A DNA stretch of 64,000 nucleotides from Spodoptera frugiperda (GCF_023101765.2 NC_064213.1:3410001-3474000); one strand, 5' to 3'; shown: positions 12,201-18,990, numbered from the stretch's first letter. Numbers and translations are program-made. Notes: generated by a model from the sequence alone, not told the origin.

Positions 12201-15200
12201 TAAGAATTAAGATAAATATGATTCATAATCATTCTAGACTCATTTGTTTGAGTTATCAGGATAAAAGTATAATAATCCTGTTTGTGTAATCATGATTTAT
12301 ATGGATGCCAAATTTCATCCACATCCAAGGGCTTGAGAGTTTGTTTTACGTTCAACGAGATCGAAACGAAAGCGCGTTCGGCGCTGTTATTGGTAGGTTC
12401 ATTTGTGCCGGCCAATCAGAGCGCCGACCGCGGTCTCGTTTCGTTTTCGTTCAACGTAAAGCAAACTCGTACTAAGGGTACCGTTCAGTGGTTTTGGCGT
12501 AATACAAACTTACATTATCACGTGCCCAGCATGCAGTTTCGCTTTCGGTATTCGAGCATTCACGAAATTATAGGTACTTCAACTTTCTTTTCCTATAATA
12601 TGAAATTTATGAACCACACTAAACATCCACTGCACATTGGTGAAATTACATAAACTTCCGTTCAATATTATTTACTAGCAAACCCGGCGAACTCGGTTTC
12701 ACCACCAATGTTTTTCGTTTTTCTGCTTTTCTCTCGAATTTTTTCTTGAATTTTCTTTGCTATAAATCTCAAGGAGCCCTTTCGAACGAATGCAAAATCT
12801 TGAAAATCGGTTTGTGCGTTCTGGAGTTATAGCGTCAAGAAGAAAAATCCGATTTATTTTTATATTATGGATTAGCCAAATGCGAACCGATTAAAGTTAT
12901 TTTAAAACTATACATATACAATTTCACTGAACCTCAGAATAATTCACTCAACTATATGAGAAGCACATCACAATGGGACGTAGATTCAAAACTGACACAC
13001 TATAGGGCAAGATTTCATCCCTAACACATGTTCCGGATATCCTATGACTCAGAGCTAAGGCAGGGTGCTGACTGCATAAGACATTAAAAGACACCATTAA
13101 CTATAAAACTAGACAGCTGTTGAAACCATAATACTTGGAACACTACAAAAATGACTCATATCATGACATTGCGCCATTGAAAAAATCCATAGCGGTTCGT
13201 GTATGAATTTCTGCGATTTGAGAATGAATCGTATTGATTATAATAATATGAATCATAGATATTGTCTCGCTGACACGCTAACAAGCGGTAAAAAATAGTA
13301 CAGGTGCAATTAGTGCGAATTTTTCTTAATGAATTTCAACGAATGATTAATGTGAGAATCGTCTGGTCTGACTAGTTGTATTTTAACGACGTAATATAAT
13401 AAAGTGGTACTAGCTTAATTAGATAACATGGTTTGTTCACGTAACGTGTTTTTGGGTGCTCGATTAGTTTCAAACCATGATTAGAGCTTATAATTATACT
13501 AACTTAAAATAATTAAGACTGCCTCGTTGGTCGAGTGGTGGTAATGTGTACCCCAGACGAAGGAGTCTTCGGGGATAAAAGCCGACTAATGTAATTAATT
13601 TTGTATGACAATAGTACTACAATCTCAATAGTTCTTAAATATAAAGATTATTTTTATACATGTGTTTTTCCTTTTACCTATACAGTGTGTTTGGTCATGT
13701 ACTAGCGATATTCTAAGGATTGATAAAACAACTATTCTAATACACAAATACACTACATATTTAAGTCCAAACTACTTATCAGCTATGTGGCGGCCATTTT
13801 GTTTTTTTTTCATTTTGGACACAAAAAAAATCATATCTCCCAAAGTGTAGGCTTTACTGGTATTAAAAATAGGCTTATTCGAAGCGCAAAACTCTAGTCT
13901 ATCGTATAAAATTTTGATCAGGGAGTTGTTACGTTCATAATTTGAAAAAATAATTAAAATTCATTGAAAATATTTTTTAAAAATATGAAAATAAACAAAT
14001 TATTGTAAGTAGTTTGGACTTAAATATGTAGTGTATTTGTGTATTAGAATAGTTGTTCTATCAATCCTTAGAATATCGCTAGTACATGACCAAACACACT
14101 GTATACAATTCTGAGTAACTAATACCAAATGCAGGAACTTTAGTTTAATATACTATATTTTGGTAGGCGAGGCGTGTGGAGGAAATGAGAATTAATAATA
14201 TACCTAAATGTTGATATTCCATTCTGGTAAAATCAAATTTACAATTAAATTGGAAGTCTCGCTAGTATGTATTTTAATATTAGATGTTTTGTTTCATAGA
14301 GGGCTCGTCTGTTAAAGTTACAGAATACCTATTTGAAAAAAGGCTAGGTTTTCGCCAATAGGTATTGCTTAGATACCCATTTCGTAAATAAAATTTCAGA
14401 TCTTATGGTCATTAAAAAGACTCAAATAACTAAATGTGACTAAGATATTCACAATAATTATGCTAACCACAACATATTTAAAAAACAATGTAAAATTGAA
14501 TTACTTATTTAATTCTAATCATTATTAACTTAAGACATGTTTAAGAATAAGTTATTATGATTATTATGTAATATATGATACCATAGCTATTATTCAGTGT
14601 CTACTGTAAGAAAACAAAGTATTTTAAAAGCAAGGCATACCTAAGTACTGCCTTGATGAAAAACTTAATCCAAATATGACTAACAACAGCAATGAGTAAG
14701 TATAAGTTCGACGTCGTCATCGATATAAGCCTGATGTATAGCAACAGGCTCTATGCCTATTTCATAGGACTCTTATCATAACTAGTGAAGTCACTGTGGC
14801 ACTGAAAATGCGCATACAAAACTTTGACCCACACTAGGATTCTTCTAAAATATTTTTATTGTGTTCATGTTTCTACTGTATTTTTTATTTGTGTGTATTT
14901 TTGGTCCAACATGTCCCGGTGCCTTTCTTTAAAAGACAATATTAGACAGTATTAAATAATACTAAACCAGTTCCGAATACAAACTACTATCAACACGAAA
15001 TCTATAATGTAAACAACTACATCATCCTAGTAAATATAGTTATAAACACTGGTCTCACTATATCAACAATTAACCTACTTTGCTACACAACTAGACCAAT
15101 AAATCTCAAACAATTATGCAACCAACGGTCATCTGTTTAAATTCATTGTATGTAAGCGGGGGAAAGAGATGGTGCTATTTGTCACTTGTCATTCCTTCTC

Positions 15201-17592
15201 TTTCATACTGCTGAGTATAATATGGGCTGGACATTATTATAGATCTTGAATATTAAATATGGTTACTACGCCATCACATATGTGGGAATAGCAGAATAGA
15301 ATGCATTATTGACTACCACCACACTTCACGCGGATGTCATTCGAAAGGTCTGCTGAACCATTTAAATGAAATCTTCAACCTGTCTGGCAAGCATCGAGAT
15401 TATGAAAAATATTCATATGTAAAAAATACAAAGAGTACACAGACGATTTCTGGCCACGTCTCGTCGCATGACCAGAACCAGAGACCCATGGGTACGGCAC
15501 CGAACGTTACGAGCGCGCCTCATAGAGCCATCAGACAGATGAGACCCCGTAAGGCCGATACCGGGGCTCCGGCTCGAAAAGCAGGAGTAGGAACGGGGTG
15601 GTTTAGTCAGTGAGTCTGATATTCCCTCTCGCCTCGCCCAAGGCGGGAATAGTAATTGGAATCCCCCATCAAAAAAGTGAATGTTTAAAAAAGTTAAATT
15701 AGGTACCTACTTAGACTAAATTAGGACAAGATTATACATGTAAAATTAATTATTATTGAGCTTCTTCACTACCTCTATATAATATTTATGGATGATAATA
15801 TGGTTCCATTAAGGAAATCACTACCAAAAATATTGAGGCAAACCACTTGTTACTTCAGGTACATACAAATCATGACAAAATATCATTCTATAATAATTGG
15901 GGTTCGTTTAATTTTGTAGGCATGAACTACTTTATACTTTGTTTCCTTAATAATAAACCATTTATGAGTGGATATATCCATGTATAAAATTATAATGTGT
16001 TGGCTGGGTTATCCACTAATAGCGGCTTGCTCATAATTTTATATGTAGTTACTACAAAGTTTAAATAATGTTTATAGCTATTGATTGGTATGTAACACAC
16101 AAAACCACTTTAGTATTTCTGGTACTATTTAAATAATTACATTGTTGTATGAAAAGTTTAAACCTATTGTTGGTAGGCAAATTAAAATAAGAAATAAAAA
16201 ACTTACAGTTATTTCCGAGTTTGTAGCATTGGGCGGTGATCCATTCTCAGTAAATTGTAATCCAAAATAATCCTTCTCTACGAGTTCTAAATGTTGATAC
16301 ACTTGTTCTAGAAGAACACTGCCTTTAGCTTTTTTCTGGAAAGAATAAGGAACAATATTTTAGACTAAAAATATTTAACAAAATACTGAGATTTTTAACA
16401 AACTTTATATACACTCAATTCTCATTTATATCAGCCACAAGACATACACTTCTAAAGGCTATCTGCTATGTGGTCTAGTGACTTGACTGGTCAATTGAAA
16501 GGATTCAAAATAATTCAATAACAGACATAACAATAACCATTGACATGAAAACCACCTCCAAAATTCATGACTCAATGTTATCAAAACTATACCTGTTCAA
16601 ACACAGGTCAATACAAAACTTTACACCTTTTAATAATTCCAAGGAGCAGATATAGAATAGCAGATATGACCTCAATGTGATCTTTCTGGATCTGTCTCAA
16701 ATTTTCGGACAGAAACTCACTTATTTTACAATCTGGGACCGACACCAGGTATTAGTTTACACTTTCCAAGCACATAAGTACAACACACCGTTGCCTCAAC
16801 CGTTACAGGTTTTATATTATAACACAAGTCAAATTGTAACTAACATTAATTTTAGTGGGATTCCATTCAAAGATACTAAGAAGAATTACAAATTGGTTTC
16901 TCTCAAACATAAGAGGTTGCAATGGATACAACCTTTGCATCAAAAGTGTTATCAAGAACATCTCGGTAAGTATCAAAAGCATACAAAATACAAATAGCTC
17001 AAATACTGAAATATTACACAATTTTAAGTTATATTATATCCGTCATTTTATAAGGAAGATTTATTCTTGAGGATGTCTTAAAATTCAGTGCAGAGTATTA
17101 GCCCATAAGCCCCATATACGGGGTAACTGTTGACATGTACCAGGCATAATACAATAGTAGTATATACTAATTTTATTATTATATGCACATCATTCCTTCC
17201 TGATACACATTTCATTATTCTAGATAGATTAAAAACAAAAATTTACTCTTAAAATAGCCTATGTAATAATTGTTGTGGTGGGCTCTGTTTACAGTGTTTA
17301 TGGAGTATAAACATGAGTCTGATAAGAACTCTGACTGCCAAGTAACTAGTTACATCTTGCAGCTGATACAATACATGATGTTAAGGAGTTAAGACCTCTT
17401 CGGACTTCAATAAGGATCTAAATATGAACAGTAAACCAGTACCTCGATTTGAAATGACTGTTGGGTGTCATCCAGAAACTGCACAGTGACATTGAAGATG
17501 TTGAGCTTTCGTTCGCGCGCCAGCTCCGATGCCCGCACGTTGTAAGTTCCACTGGAACTGCTGAAGGCACGTCTTGATACACTTTCGATCAT
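1..17592 (-). CDS. Ptpmeg: Ptpmeg/PTPN4-type FERM-PDZ tyrosine phosphatase, 5' part (10 exons, open at left edge)
   Basis: Non-receptor protein tyrosine phosphatase of the PTPN3/PTPN4 (fly Ptpmeg) family. Such proteins sit at the membrane cortex through the FERM domain, bind C-terminal peptides through the PDZ domain and dephosphorylate phosphotyrosine. Joining ten minus-strand exons gives 607 codons with no internal stop, and all intron phases agree. Order: FERM about residues 15-330 (start motif GTYNVRASELARERK; later DYFGLQF, EEYTRYLLCLQLRK, SPADAEANFLEHAKRLDCYG, FIGVTSIGIVVFQNNIRV); a Ser/Arg-rich linker; PDZ about 446-523 with carboxylate loop LFGFNVRGG at about 457-465; then the phosphatase entry motif NKNRYRDIAP at the edge. 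The catalytic Cys loop lies outside the window, so activity cannot be judged. From memory, human PTPN4 has its PDZ near residue 517, so the FERM-PDZ linker here is shorter. The family is certain; the one-to-one orthologue name is very likely. Confidence 0.95.
311..463 (+). mobile_element. Palindromic MITE, family 'ATCACGG' copy 1
   Basis: Terminal inverted repeats TTAACTAAAAATCACGG at 324 and its near-complement CCGTGATCTTTAGTTAA ending at 463, with a second palindromic pair inside (GGAGAAAAGC / GCTTTTCTCC). A second copy lies at 45078-45223, so it is a family. Lies in Ptpmeg intron 9. Superfamily not determined. Confidence 0.75.
597..702 (-). CDS. Ptpmeg: Ptpmeg coding exon 9 (PDZ second half)
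   Basis: 106 bases, acceptor ATTGCAG|GTG, donor AATG|GTAAGA, phases 0 to 1. Encodes VISINGTDVDELTHEQVVQL and IRNTRGVLTLVVKPN, completing the PDZ fold: the INGTDV turn, the alphaB helix beginning THEQVVQLI (His at alphaB1, a class I PDZ feature) and the last strand LTLVVKP. Confidence 0.95.
930..1076 (+). mobile_element. CCAAT-palindrome MITE, 5'-damaged copy
   Basis: Contains the paired inverted CCAAT arms (CTGATTGGTTGG and CCAGCCAATCAGGGCGC) and the right terminus AAGCAAACTCGTAATAAGG shared with the copies at 12334, 52512 and 58424. The left terminus is degraded. In Ptpmeg intron 8, about 105 bases from exon 8. Confidence 0.7.
1182..1410 (-). CDS. Ptpmeg: Ptpmeg coding exon 8 (PDZ first half)
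   Basis: 229 bases, acceptor AATTTACAG|T, donor CAG|GTTAGT, phases 2 to 0. An acidic stretch (YVDESESGSEGAESAECGG) precedes the PDZ: VKIRLEAGSDGLFGFNVRGG, then APVLVSRVASRTRLQLQEGD. The GLGF-type loop is LFGF. PTPN4 has NGRFGFNVKGG and MPVIVSRVAPGTPA in the same place. Confidence 0.94.
1411..1855. other. Ptpmeg intron 7, part without recognised elements
   Basis: AT-rich intron sequence between exon 8 and the LINE fragment. No open frame, repeat or RNA gene recognised. Confidence 0.5.
1858..2040 (-). mobile_element. RTE-type LINE fragment, end of reverse-transcriptase ORF
   Basis: Read on the minus strand this encodes GRPPTKWIDDLVKVVGSRWM, then QVASYRPIWKSLGE and a degraded SAVDV end. This matches the C-terminal end of lepidopteran RTE-class ORFs (GRPPTRW.DDLV..AG..W and W..LGEAYVQQW). 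The copy is a short 5'-truncated fragment in Ptpmeg intron 7, only about 20 bases from the exon 7 donor and on the same strand as the gene. Clade assignment is from recognised protein motifs only. Confidence 0.75.
2061..2201 (-). CDS. Ptpmeg: Ptpmeg coding exon 7 (linker between FERM and PDZ)
   Basis: 141 bases, acceptor CATTCCAG|A, donor AT|GTATGT, phases 2 in and 2 out; both fit exons 6 and 8. Encodes RSSSRPRDRSVGMSPASGMR, GSRVTAHCEPAPRPAWGDLD and RPSSDI, an Arg/Ser/Pro-rich disordered linker without a recognised motif. It lacks sequence homology I can name, so the evidence is splice signals, phase fit, high GC and position. Transposon fragments lie within about 30 bases on both sides. Confidence 0.78.
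2230..2345 (-). mobile_element. LINE-like 3'-end fragment with ATGT tail
   Basis: On the minus strand it reads GAAAGAGATATGTAAGATTC, then CGTAGCAATTGGCGTTCCAT, ending in a TGTATG-type tail. A clear second copy lies at 55633-55735 on the plus strand. The translated motif KEVCNIRSNWRSIV resembles the last residues of a non-LTR ORF2. It ends about 30 bases upstream of the exon 7 acceptor. Confidence 0.65.
2672..2910 (-). CDS. Ptpmeg: Ptpmeg coding exon 6 (FERM end and FERM-adjacent region)
   Basis: 239 bases; acceptor CTTCCACAG|TCA, donor GTTAG|GTAATA, phases 0 to 2. Encodes SESYDTVLGFNMRSSRAAKA and LWRCSVERHGFFRL, the end of FERM (PTPN4 GFNMVNYRACKNLWKACVEH). It continues with an Arg/Ala-rich stretch, RAPRRRALLAALGALAGL, and a linker ending RSRSTNRSFVR. 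More GC-rich than the surrounding introns. Confidence 0.93.
3031..3266 (+). mobile_element. Family A non-LTR retrotransposon tail, copy 1
   Basis: Carries the ordered landmarks of family A: AGAGCCATCAGACCACCACA, GCTCCGGCTCGAAAAG, GGAGTAGGAACGGGGGTGG, AGAGTCTGACACCCCTCTCG, then CATTGGGTGA and an A-rich end. GC-rich against AT-rich flanks. Lies in Ptpmeg intron 5, about 120 bases from exon 6. The 6.4 kb copy suggests that it is the 3' UTR of a non-LTR element. Confidence 0.8.
3267..3754. other. Ptpmeg intron 5, AT-rich
   Basis: AT-rich stretch with an A-rich segment near 3380-3400. Nothing coding or repetitive recognised beyond homopolymer runs. Confidence 0.45.
3755..3860 (-). mobile_element. 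Fragment of 'TATAATATTAGT' LINE-tail repeat
   Basis: Reads ATCCTACTAAACATAGGTGA then TTTGTTTCTCTTCCACTCC, GGCTGACGACATTTGGATG and AAACTTTGCACACA. This is the reverse orientation of the tails seen at 63066 and 63716, a very common lepidopteran repeat. Class inferred, not proven. Confidence 0.5.
3876..4116 (-). mobile_element. MITE family H, copy 1
   Basis: Shares with copies at 39665, 43690 and 61287 the blocks GGTGGAAACG, ATATGGAAAGATGCGTGCTA, GTGGAAACGGTCACAAAGTT and AGCTTAACTATTACATCTTC, with inverted-repeat-like ends. In Ptpmeg intron 5, about 65 bases from exon 5. Confidence 0.7.
4180..4332 (-). CDS. Ptpmeg: Ptpmeg coding exon 5 (FERM F3/C lobe)
   Basis: 153 bases, 51 codons, phase 0 at both ends; acceptor CTTCCAG, donor CCT|GTAAGT. 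Encodes DYNGKDIFIGVTSIGIVVFQ, NNIRVNTFSWSKIVKISFKK and KQFFIQLKREP. This is the FERM C lobe; compare PTPN4 EIMIGVMSGGILIYKNRVRM and WLKIVKISFKCKQFFIQLRK. Confidence 0.95.
4371..4500 (-). mobile_element. Family A tail, copy 2 (inverted, truncated)
   Basis: Reverse orientation of family A: TTGAGGGGGAATATCATC, GACTAAAAACCACCCC, TACTCCTGCTTCGAGCC. About 40 bases upstream of the exon 5 acceptor. Confidence 0.75.
5090..5322 (+). mobile_element. Family L repeat (LINE-like 3' region)
   Basis: Ordered blocks AAACGGTGAAGGAAAATATC, ATGAGGAAACCT, CCACCCGCATTGAGCAAG and GAGGCCTTTGATCAGCAGTG, ending AGGCTGATTGATGG. This is a widespread lepidopteran interspersed repeat. The second half recurs at 32990-33078. 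It reaches to about 15 bases from the exon 4 donor. Confidence 0.65.
5337..5545 (-). CDS. Ptpmeg: Ptpmeg coding exon 4 (FERM F2)
   Basis: 209 bases, acceptor TTTCAG|CGGAG, donor AAG|GTAATG, entering phase 1 and ending phase 0. Encodes AELGDYNVSEHPPNYLSELC, then LPKQNAEDERRIRELHKLHK and GQSPADAEANFLEHAKRLDC, closing with YGVESHPAK. This is the F2-lobe helix set and the conserved SPAEAE..L..A..L..YGVE signature. A LINE-type repeat runs to within about 15 bases of the donor. Confidence 0.94.
5598..5775 (+). mobile_element. Family N repeat, copy 1
   Basis: Starts AAGTGTGGGAGAGCCATGCT, then GACCGGAGTGATACCACGGC and GAGGTTGCCGGAGGCCC. Partial copies at 48198 (plus) and 54386 (minus). A short interspersed repeat common in Lepidoptera; class unresolved. 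Confidence 0.65.
5995..6075 (+). repeat. Family M repeat, copy 1
   Basis: GCAAATAGGCTACAAAAGAG, CACTTTTACACGTCAAAA and AATCTAGATGAGG recur at 37555-37700, where the element is longer and carries a GGCATTTC hairpin. Confidence 0.6.
6400..6899 (+). mobile_element. Family A non-LTR retrotransposon, longest copy, with ORF2 end and poly(A)
   Basis: A 5'-truncated copy. The first part encodes, across one frameshift near 6478, GDWDAVSSFCEAV then MLAKEEAGRVRERTSSRPSR and RRGSRDDLRPP-stop, resembling the Arg-rich C-terminal end of ORF2 in lepidopteran non-LTR elements. The family A 3' UTR follows (CATCAGACCACCACAGATGG, GGAGTAGGAACGGGGTGG, CATTGGATGATTTTCC) and then an A-run at about 6881-6898. This identifies the shorter family A copies in the window as retrotransposon tails. 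Inactive. Confidence 0.75.
7063..7492 (+). mobile_element. DNA transposon-like MITE with 38-base inverted ends
   Basis: Left end AAAGTAACCGTCACGAGAAG-CTATAAATTATGTAAAC and right end GTTTACAAAATTTATAGCTT-CTCGTGACGGGGACTTT are near-perfect inverted repeats enclosing about 350 bases. The interior has an open frame of 73 codons at 7249-7470 with no recognised similarity. No other copy seen in the window. In Ptpmeg intron 3. Confidence 0.7.
7922..8066 (+). mobile_element. Family A tail, copy 4
   Basis: CTGCGGACTACCTAGCGTGT, GGAGTAGTAACGGGGTGG, AGTAAGAGTCTGACACTCGC and CATTGGATGATTTTCC. Ends about 30 bases from the exon 3 donor. Confidence 0.8.
8098..8311 (-). CDS. Ptpmeg: Ptpmeg coding exon 3 (FERM F1/F2)
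   Basis: 214 bases, entering in phase 0 (CGT TGG CTG GAC = RWLD) and leaving in phase 1 at CAAG|GTATGT. Encodes RWLDSTKSVKKQVG, FWLAVRFYPPEPSRLAEEYT and NTALLLASFTVQ, matching the F1-F2 junction of PTPN4 (RWLDPNKPIRKQL; LQEEYTRYQYFLQIKQDIL). A retrotransposon tail lies about 35 bases beyond the donor, in the intron. Confidence 0.95.
8926..9119 (+). mobile_element. Non-autonomous Helitron, copy 1
   Basis: Starts with TC (TCTATTATATAAAAATAAGT), ends with CTAG, lies between host A and host T, and carries a short hairpin GGCGAA...TTCGCC that ends 7 bases before the CTAG. These are the textbook Helitron termini (5'-TC, 3' hairpin plus CTRR, insertion between A and T, no target duplication). 194 bases, no coding capacity. 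A related copy lies at 12675-12871 on the other strand. Confidence 0.75.
9255..9435 (+). mobile_element. Family E short interspersed repeat, copy 1
   Basis: CACCTGATGGTAAGCAATCG, CCACTCATGGACACCCGAA, CGTAACAAGTGCGTTG, ending GGGCCTCCGGTAACGA. Other copies at 18862, 49310, 53186, 62664 and 62935. Class not resolved; SINE-like in size and distribution. Confidence 0.65.
9436..10424. other. Ptpmeg intron 2, AT-rich, nothing recognised
   Basis: Several open frames of 60-90 codons occur here by chance of AT-rich composition. None has recognisable domains or splice context. Confidence 0.5.
10425..10528 (+). mobile_element. CCAAT-palindrome MITE, copy 2 (right end lost)
   Basis: Left terminus ACCCTTAGTACGAGTTTGCT-TTACGTTGAACG, then inverted CCAAT arms (GCGCTCTGATTGGCCGGC and CCAACCAATCAGAGGG). 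The right terminus is absent. Confidence 0.7.
10529..11433. other. Ptpmeg intron 2, AT-rich with one family A scrap
   Basis: Only a short family A fragment at 11155-11222 (AGTAAGAGTCTGACACTCCC) is recognised. A perfect octamer ATGCAAAT occurs near 11074; single octamers are expected by chance at this composition. Confidence 0.5.
11434..12067 (+). mobile_element. Common lepidopteran repeat 'AGGGTTCCGTAGCC...CTTGGCCGGTTTTTT'
   Basis: Begins AGGGTTCCGTAGCC with the complementary AAAACGGAACCCTTAT close by, then a CCGT microsatellite (GTCCGTCCGTCCGTCCG), and ends GGGCGAGTCCGACTCGCACT-TGGCCGG. This end pair is frequent in moth and butterfly genomes. About 630 bases, no coding frame. The class of the parent element is uncertain. 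Confidence 0.7.
12334..12482 (+). mobile_element. CCAAT-palindrome MITE, complete copy
   Basis: Inverted termini AGTTTGTTTTACGTTCAACG and CGTTCAACGTAAAGCAAACT-CGTACTAAGGGTACC, inner inverted arms GAAAGCGCGTTCGGCGC / GCGCCGACCGCGGTCTCGTT, and a pair ATTGG / CCAATCAGAGCGCC at the core. About 149 bases. The open frame of 123 codons that crosses it is a by-product of the palindrome. Confidence 0.8.
12675..12871 (-). mobile_element. Non-autonomous Helitron, copy 2
   Basis: Reverse-strand copy of the 8926 element. On the minus strand it starts TCCATAATATAAAAATAAAT, contains the GTTATAGCG/TGACGCTATAAC block shared with copy 1, and ends with hairpin GGTGAA...TTCGCC, then GGGTTTG and CTAG. It is again bounded by host A and host T. 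197 bases. Confidence 0.75.
12872..13517. other. Ptpmeg intron 2, AT-rich, nothing recognised
   Basis: No open frame or repeat recognised. Confidence 0.5.
13518..13560 (+). mobile_element. tRNA-derived SINE head fragment (family K)
   Basis: GACTGCCTCGTTGGTCGAGT-GGTGGTAATGTGTACC matches the tRNA-like head of the full family K SINE at 39045-39275, including the A box TGGTCGAGTGG. Truncated after the head. Confidence 0.55.
13679..14105 (+). mobile_element. 427-base element with 100-base inverted arms, Tc1/mariner-like ends
   Basis: Left arm 13679-13778 and right arm 14006-14105 are reverse complements over 100 bases with one mismatch. The arms start TATACAGTGTGTTTGGTCAT and end CATGACCAAACACACTGTAT, so CAGTG termini sit next to TA, the pattern of Tc1/mariner-type elements. 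The 227-base core is AT-rich and has no transposase. It lies in Ptpmeg intron 2 and, if transcribed, would fold into a hairpin of about 100 base pairs. A non-autonomous DNA element is the best reading; Tc1/mariner membership is inferred from the ends. Confidence 0.85.
14106..15445. other. Ptpmeg intron 2, AT-rich, nothing recognised
   Basis: No gene, RNA or repeat recognised in this stretch. Confidence 0.5.
15446..15676 (+). mobile_element. Family A tail, copy 6
   Basis: GGCCACGTCTCGTCGCATGA, CCAGAACCAGAGACCC, GGCTCCGGCTCGAAAAGCAG, GAGTAGGAACGGGGTGG, and an A-rich end. Internally deleted relative to the 6.4 kb copy. Confidence 0.8.
16207..16335 (-). CDS. Ptpmeg: Ptpmeg coding exon 2 (FERM F1 lobe)
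   Basis: 129 bases, 43 codons, phase 0 at both ends. Acceptor TTTCCAG and donor GTAAGT. Encodes GSVLLEQVYQHLELVEKDYF followed by GLQF, the F1-lobe signature that aligns with PTPN4 VLLDVVFKHLDLTEQDYFGL. Too short and too intron-bounded to show as a long open frame; found by reading the reverse strand for the missing FERM segment. Confidence 0.93.
16336..17442. other. Ptpmeg intron 1, no gene recognised
   Basis: Overlapping open frames of 69-106 codons on both strands near 16.7-17.1 kb have no recognisable domain and overlap one another, so they are read as chance. Confidence 0.5.
17443..17592 (-). CDS. Ptpmeg: Ptpmeg coding exon 1 (start codon)
   Basis: Fifty codons from ATG at 17592-17590 to the donor GTACTG at 17442. 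Encodes MIESVSRRAFSSSSGTYNVR and the rest of the first FERM strand, ending in QSFQIE. This start was chosen because GTYNVRASELAR follows about 14 residues in, as in PTPN4. The ATG has G at -3. Another ATG lies five bases upstream out of frame (see the uORF entry). Ends in phase 0. Confidence 0.9.
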
Positions 17593-17597
17593 TTCAT
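17589..17597 (-). promoter_or_regulatory. Two-codon uORF overlapping the Ptpmeg start codon
   Basis: On the minus strand the leader reads TTGATGAAATGATCG. The first ATG (17597) starts ATG-AAA-TGA, and its stop overlaps the main ATG (17592) in an ATGA arrangement. The uORF start has T at -3 (weak context) and the main start has G at -3. This would allow leaky scanning or termination-reinitiation. Seen in the sequence; an effect on translation is inference, and it requires the mRNA leader to contain this stretch. Confidence 0.5.
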
Positions 17598-18861
17598 CAA
17601 TTACTCACTCGCGTTTCTACCGGATTCTTGTGAGACGAGTCAACGCCCGATGAAGGCGAAACTACACACTTATCGCGTAACGCTTACGGACCAATTACGT
17701 ATTATCGAGGTAAAACCTCAATTAACCTCATGAATCATTATGGACCTTAGCAGCGTATATACACGATGCACAAACGGTAATCTCGACACATGAGGCTGCC
17801 GTGACGTAATTATCTACGCAAATTATCGCTTTGAATGCTCCTCAAACATAATGTTCATGTTTATTATTATTGTCAGATGTTCAATTAAATATTTCGGTAC
17901 GCGGTTATTTTTGTAACAAATGTAAACAGTTTAATACACAGCTCGGCGCTAAATAGGTCCTTTCTACTCAATATAATCTGTTCTTGTTTTAAATTCTATT
18001 TATAAATTGCTATTTTCGTCAAATATTCTACAAATTCACTGCTTTACTGATAAGAAATTCCGCCATATTGTCAGACGACGAATAGTGATGCGATTAGAAG
18101 ACTGACTGATACAAAGTATCGAACGTCTTTGATTTGACGTTTATTATAAAAATCGATTATTCATTCTCAATTTTTTATTTTAAAAATGTGTATTCTCTAA
18201 GTTTAATACACATATTGAAATTAAAAATGTATTTAATGTATGTAAGACATATTTATTAGAAAACTTATACCAGTATAATATGATAATTTTATATGAAATG
18301 TAACGTTGGAAATATTTACAATTTTATTTTTTTTCTTTCCTAAATAATATAAGTTTTTCAGTATTGTCAAAAAAAATATTGCTTATATCGATCGTTTCGC
18401 ATCACTCACTACTGACCGCCATACGTTTAGTTATTCCATGAAAAAAAACCATTTTACTACTATAAACACGGACTAAAAAACATGTTAATAAATTATAAAT
18501 TAATAATAATGGGTCAGACATTTGTGTAATATTATTAGAACTACTTTAAAACAAATTCTATATTACAGTATCCGTTTTGATAGTAATTGCATGTGTGTGT
18601 GTTGGCTGGCAACCTTGTAGTTTTTATTCTATGGTAACATTAAAATAGATTGACAGCTTATGGCGGGCGTTTTTAAAAGTATTGTGCGCTCTTTGCTTTC
18701 GTGCTATTTTATTTTATTTTGAATGTTTATTACATTATTTTAATGCTTCCGTGTAGAACTTATTTTATGAAAATTTATTAAAATTATATTGTGTGAGTAC
18801 TGAGTACTATTGTTATTAGAAATAATTAAATATTATTCATACTTTAATATTATTAGTTATA
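17593..18861. other. Upstream region of Ptpmeg (leader/promoter expected)
   Basis: The transcription start of Ptpmeg must lie here or further right if a leader intron exists. I see no unambiguous TATA or initiator. The 17.6-17.75 kb part is less AT-rich (several CG dinucleotides), as often near start sites. No coding exon seen. Confidence 0.4.
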
Positions 18862-18990
18862 AGTACGAGCAGATAGATCAACTGATGATTAGTGATTAGG
18901 GCCACCTATTGACACTATTTGCAACACCAAAGGAGTACTTAGTACCTATCTAAGCTCTTTTCTTGAAGGTATCGTTTTGAAAATATGTGA
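18862..18990 (+). mobile_element. Family E repeat, diverged copy
   Basis: GTACGAGCAGATAGATCAAC, GGGCCACCTATTGACACT and AACACCAAAGGAGTACT correspond to the family E consensus; heavily mutated. Sits between the two genes. Confidence 0.5.

Noticed and set aside
12282..12653. 123-codon plus-strand open frame
   Set aside because: It runs straight through the CCAAT-palindrome MITE (12334-12482) and has no domain or splice context. A by-product of the palindrome.
16677..17070. Three overlapping open frames of 69-106 codons
   Set aside because: They overlap on both strands in intron 1 of Ptpmeg, without domains or start/splice support.
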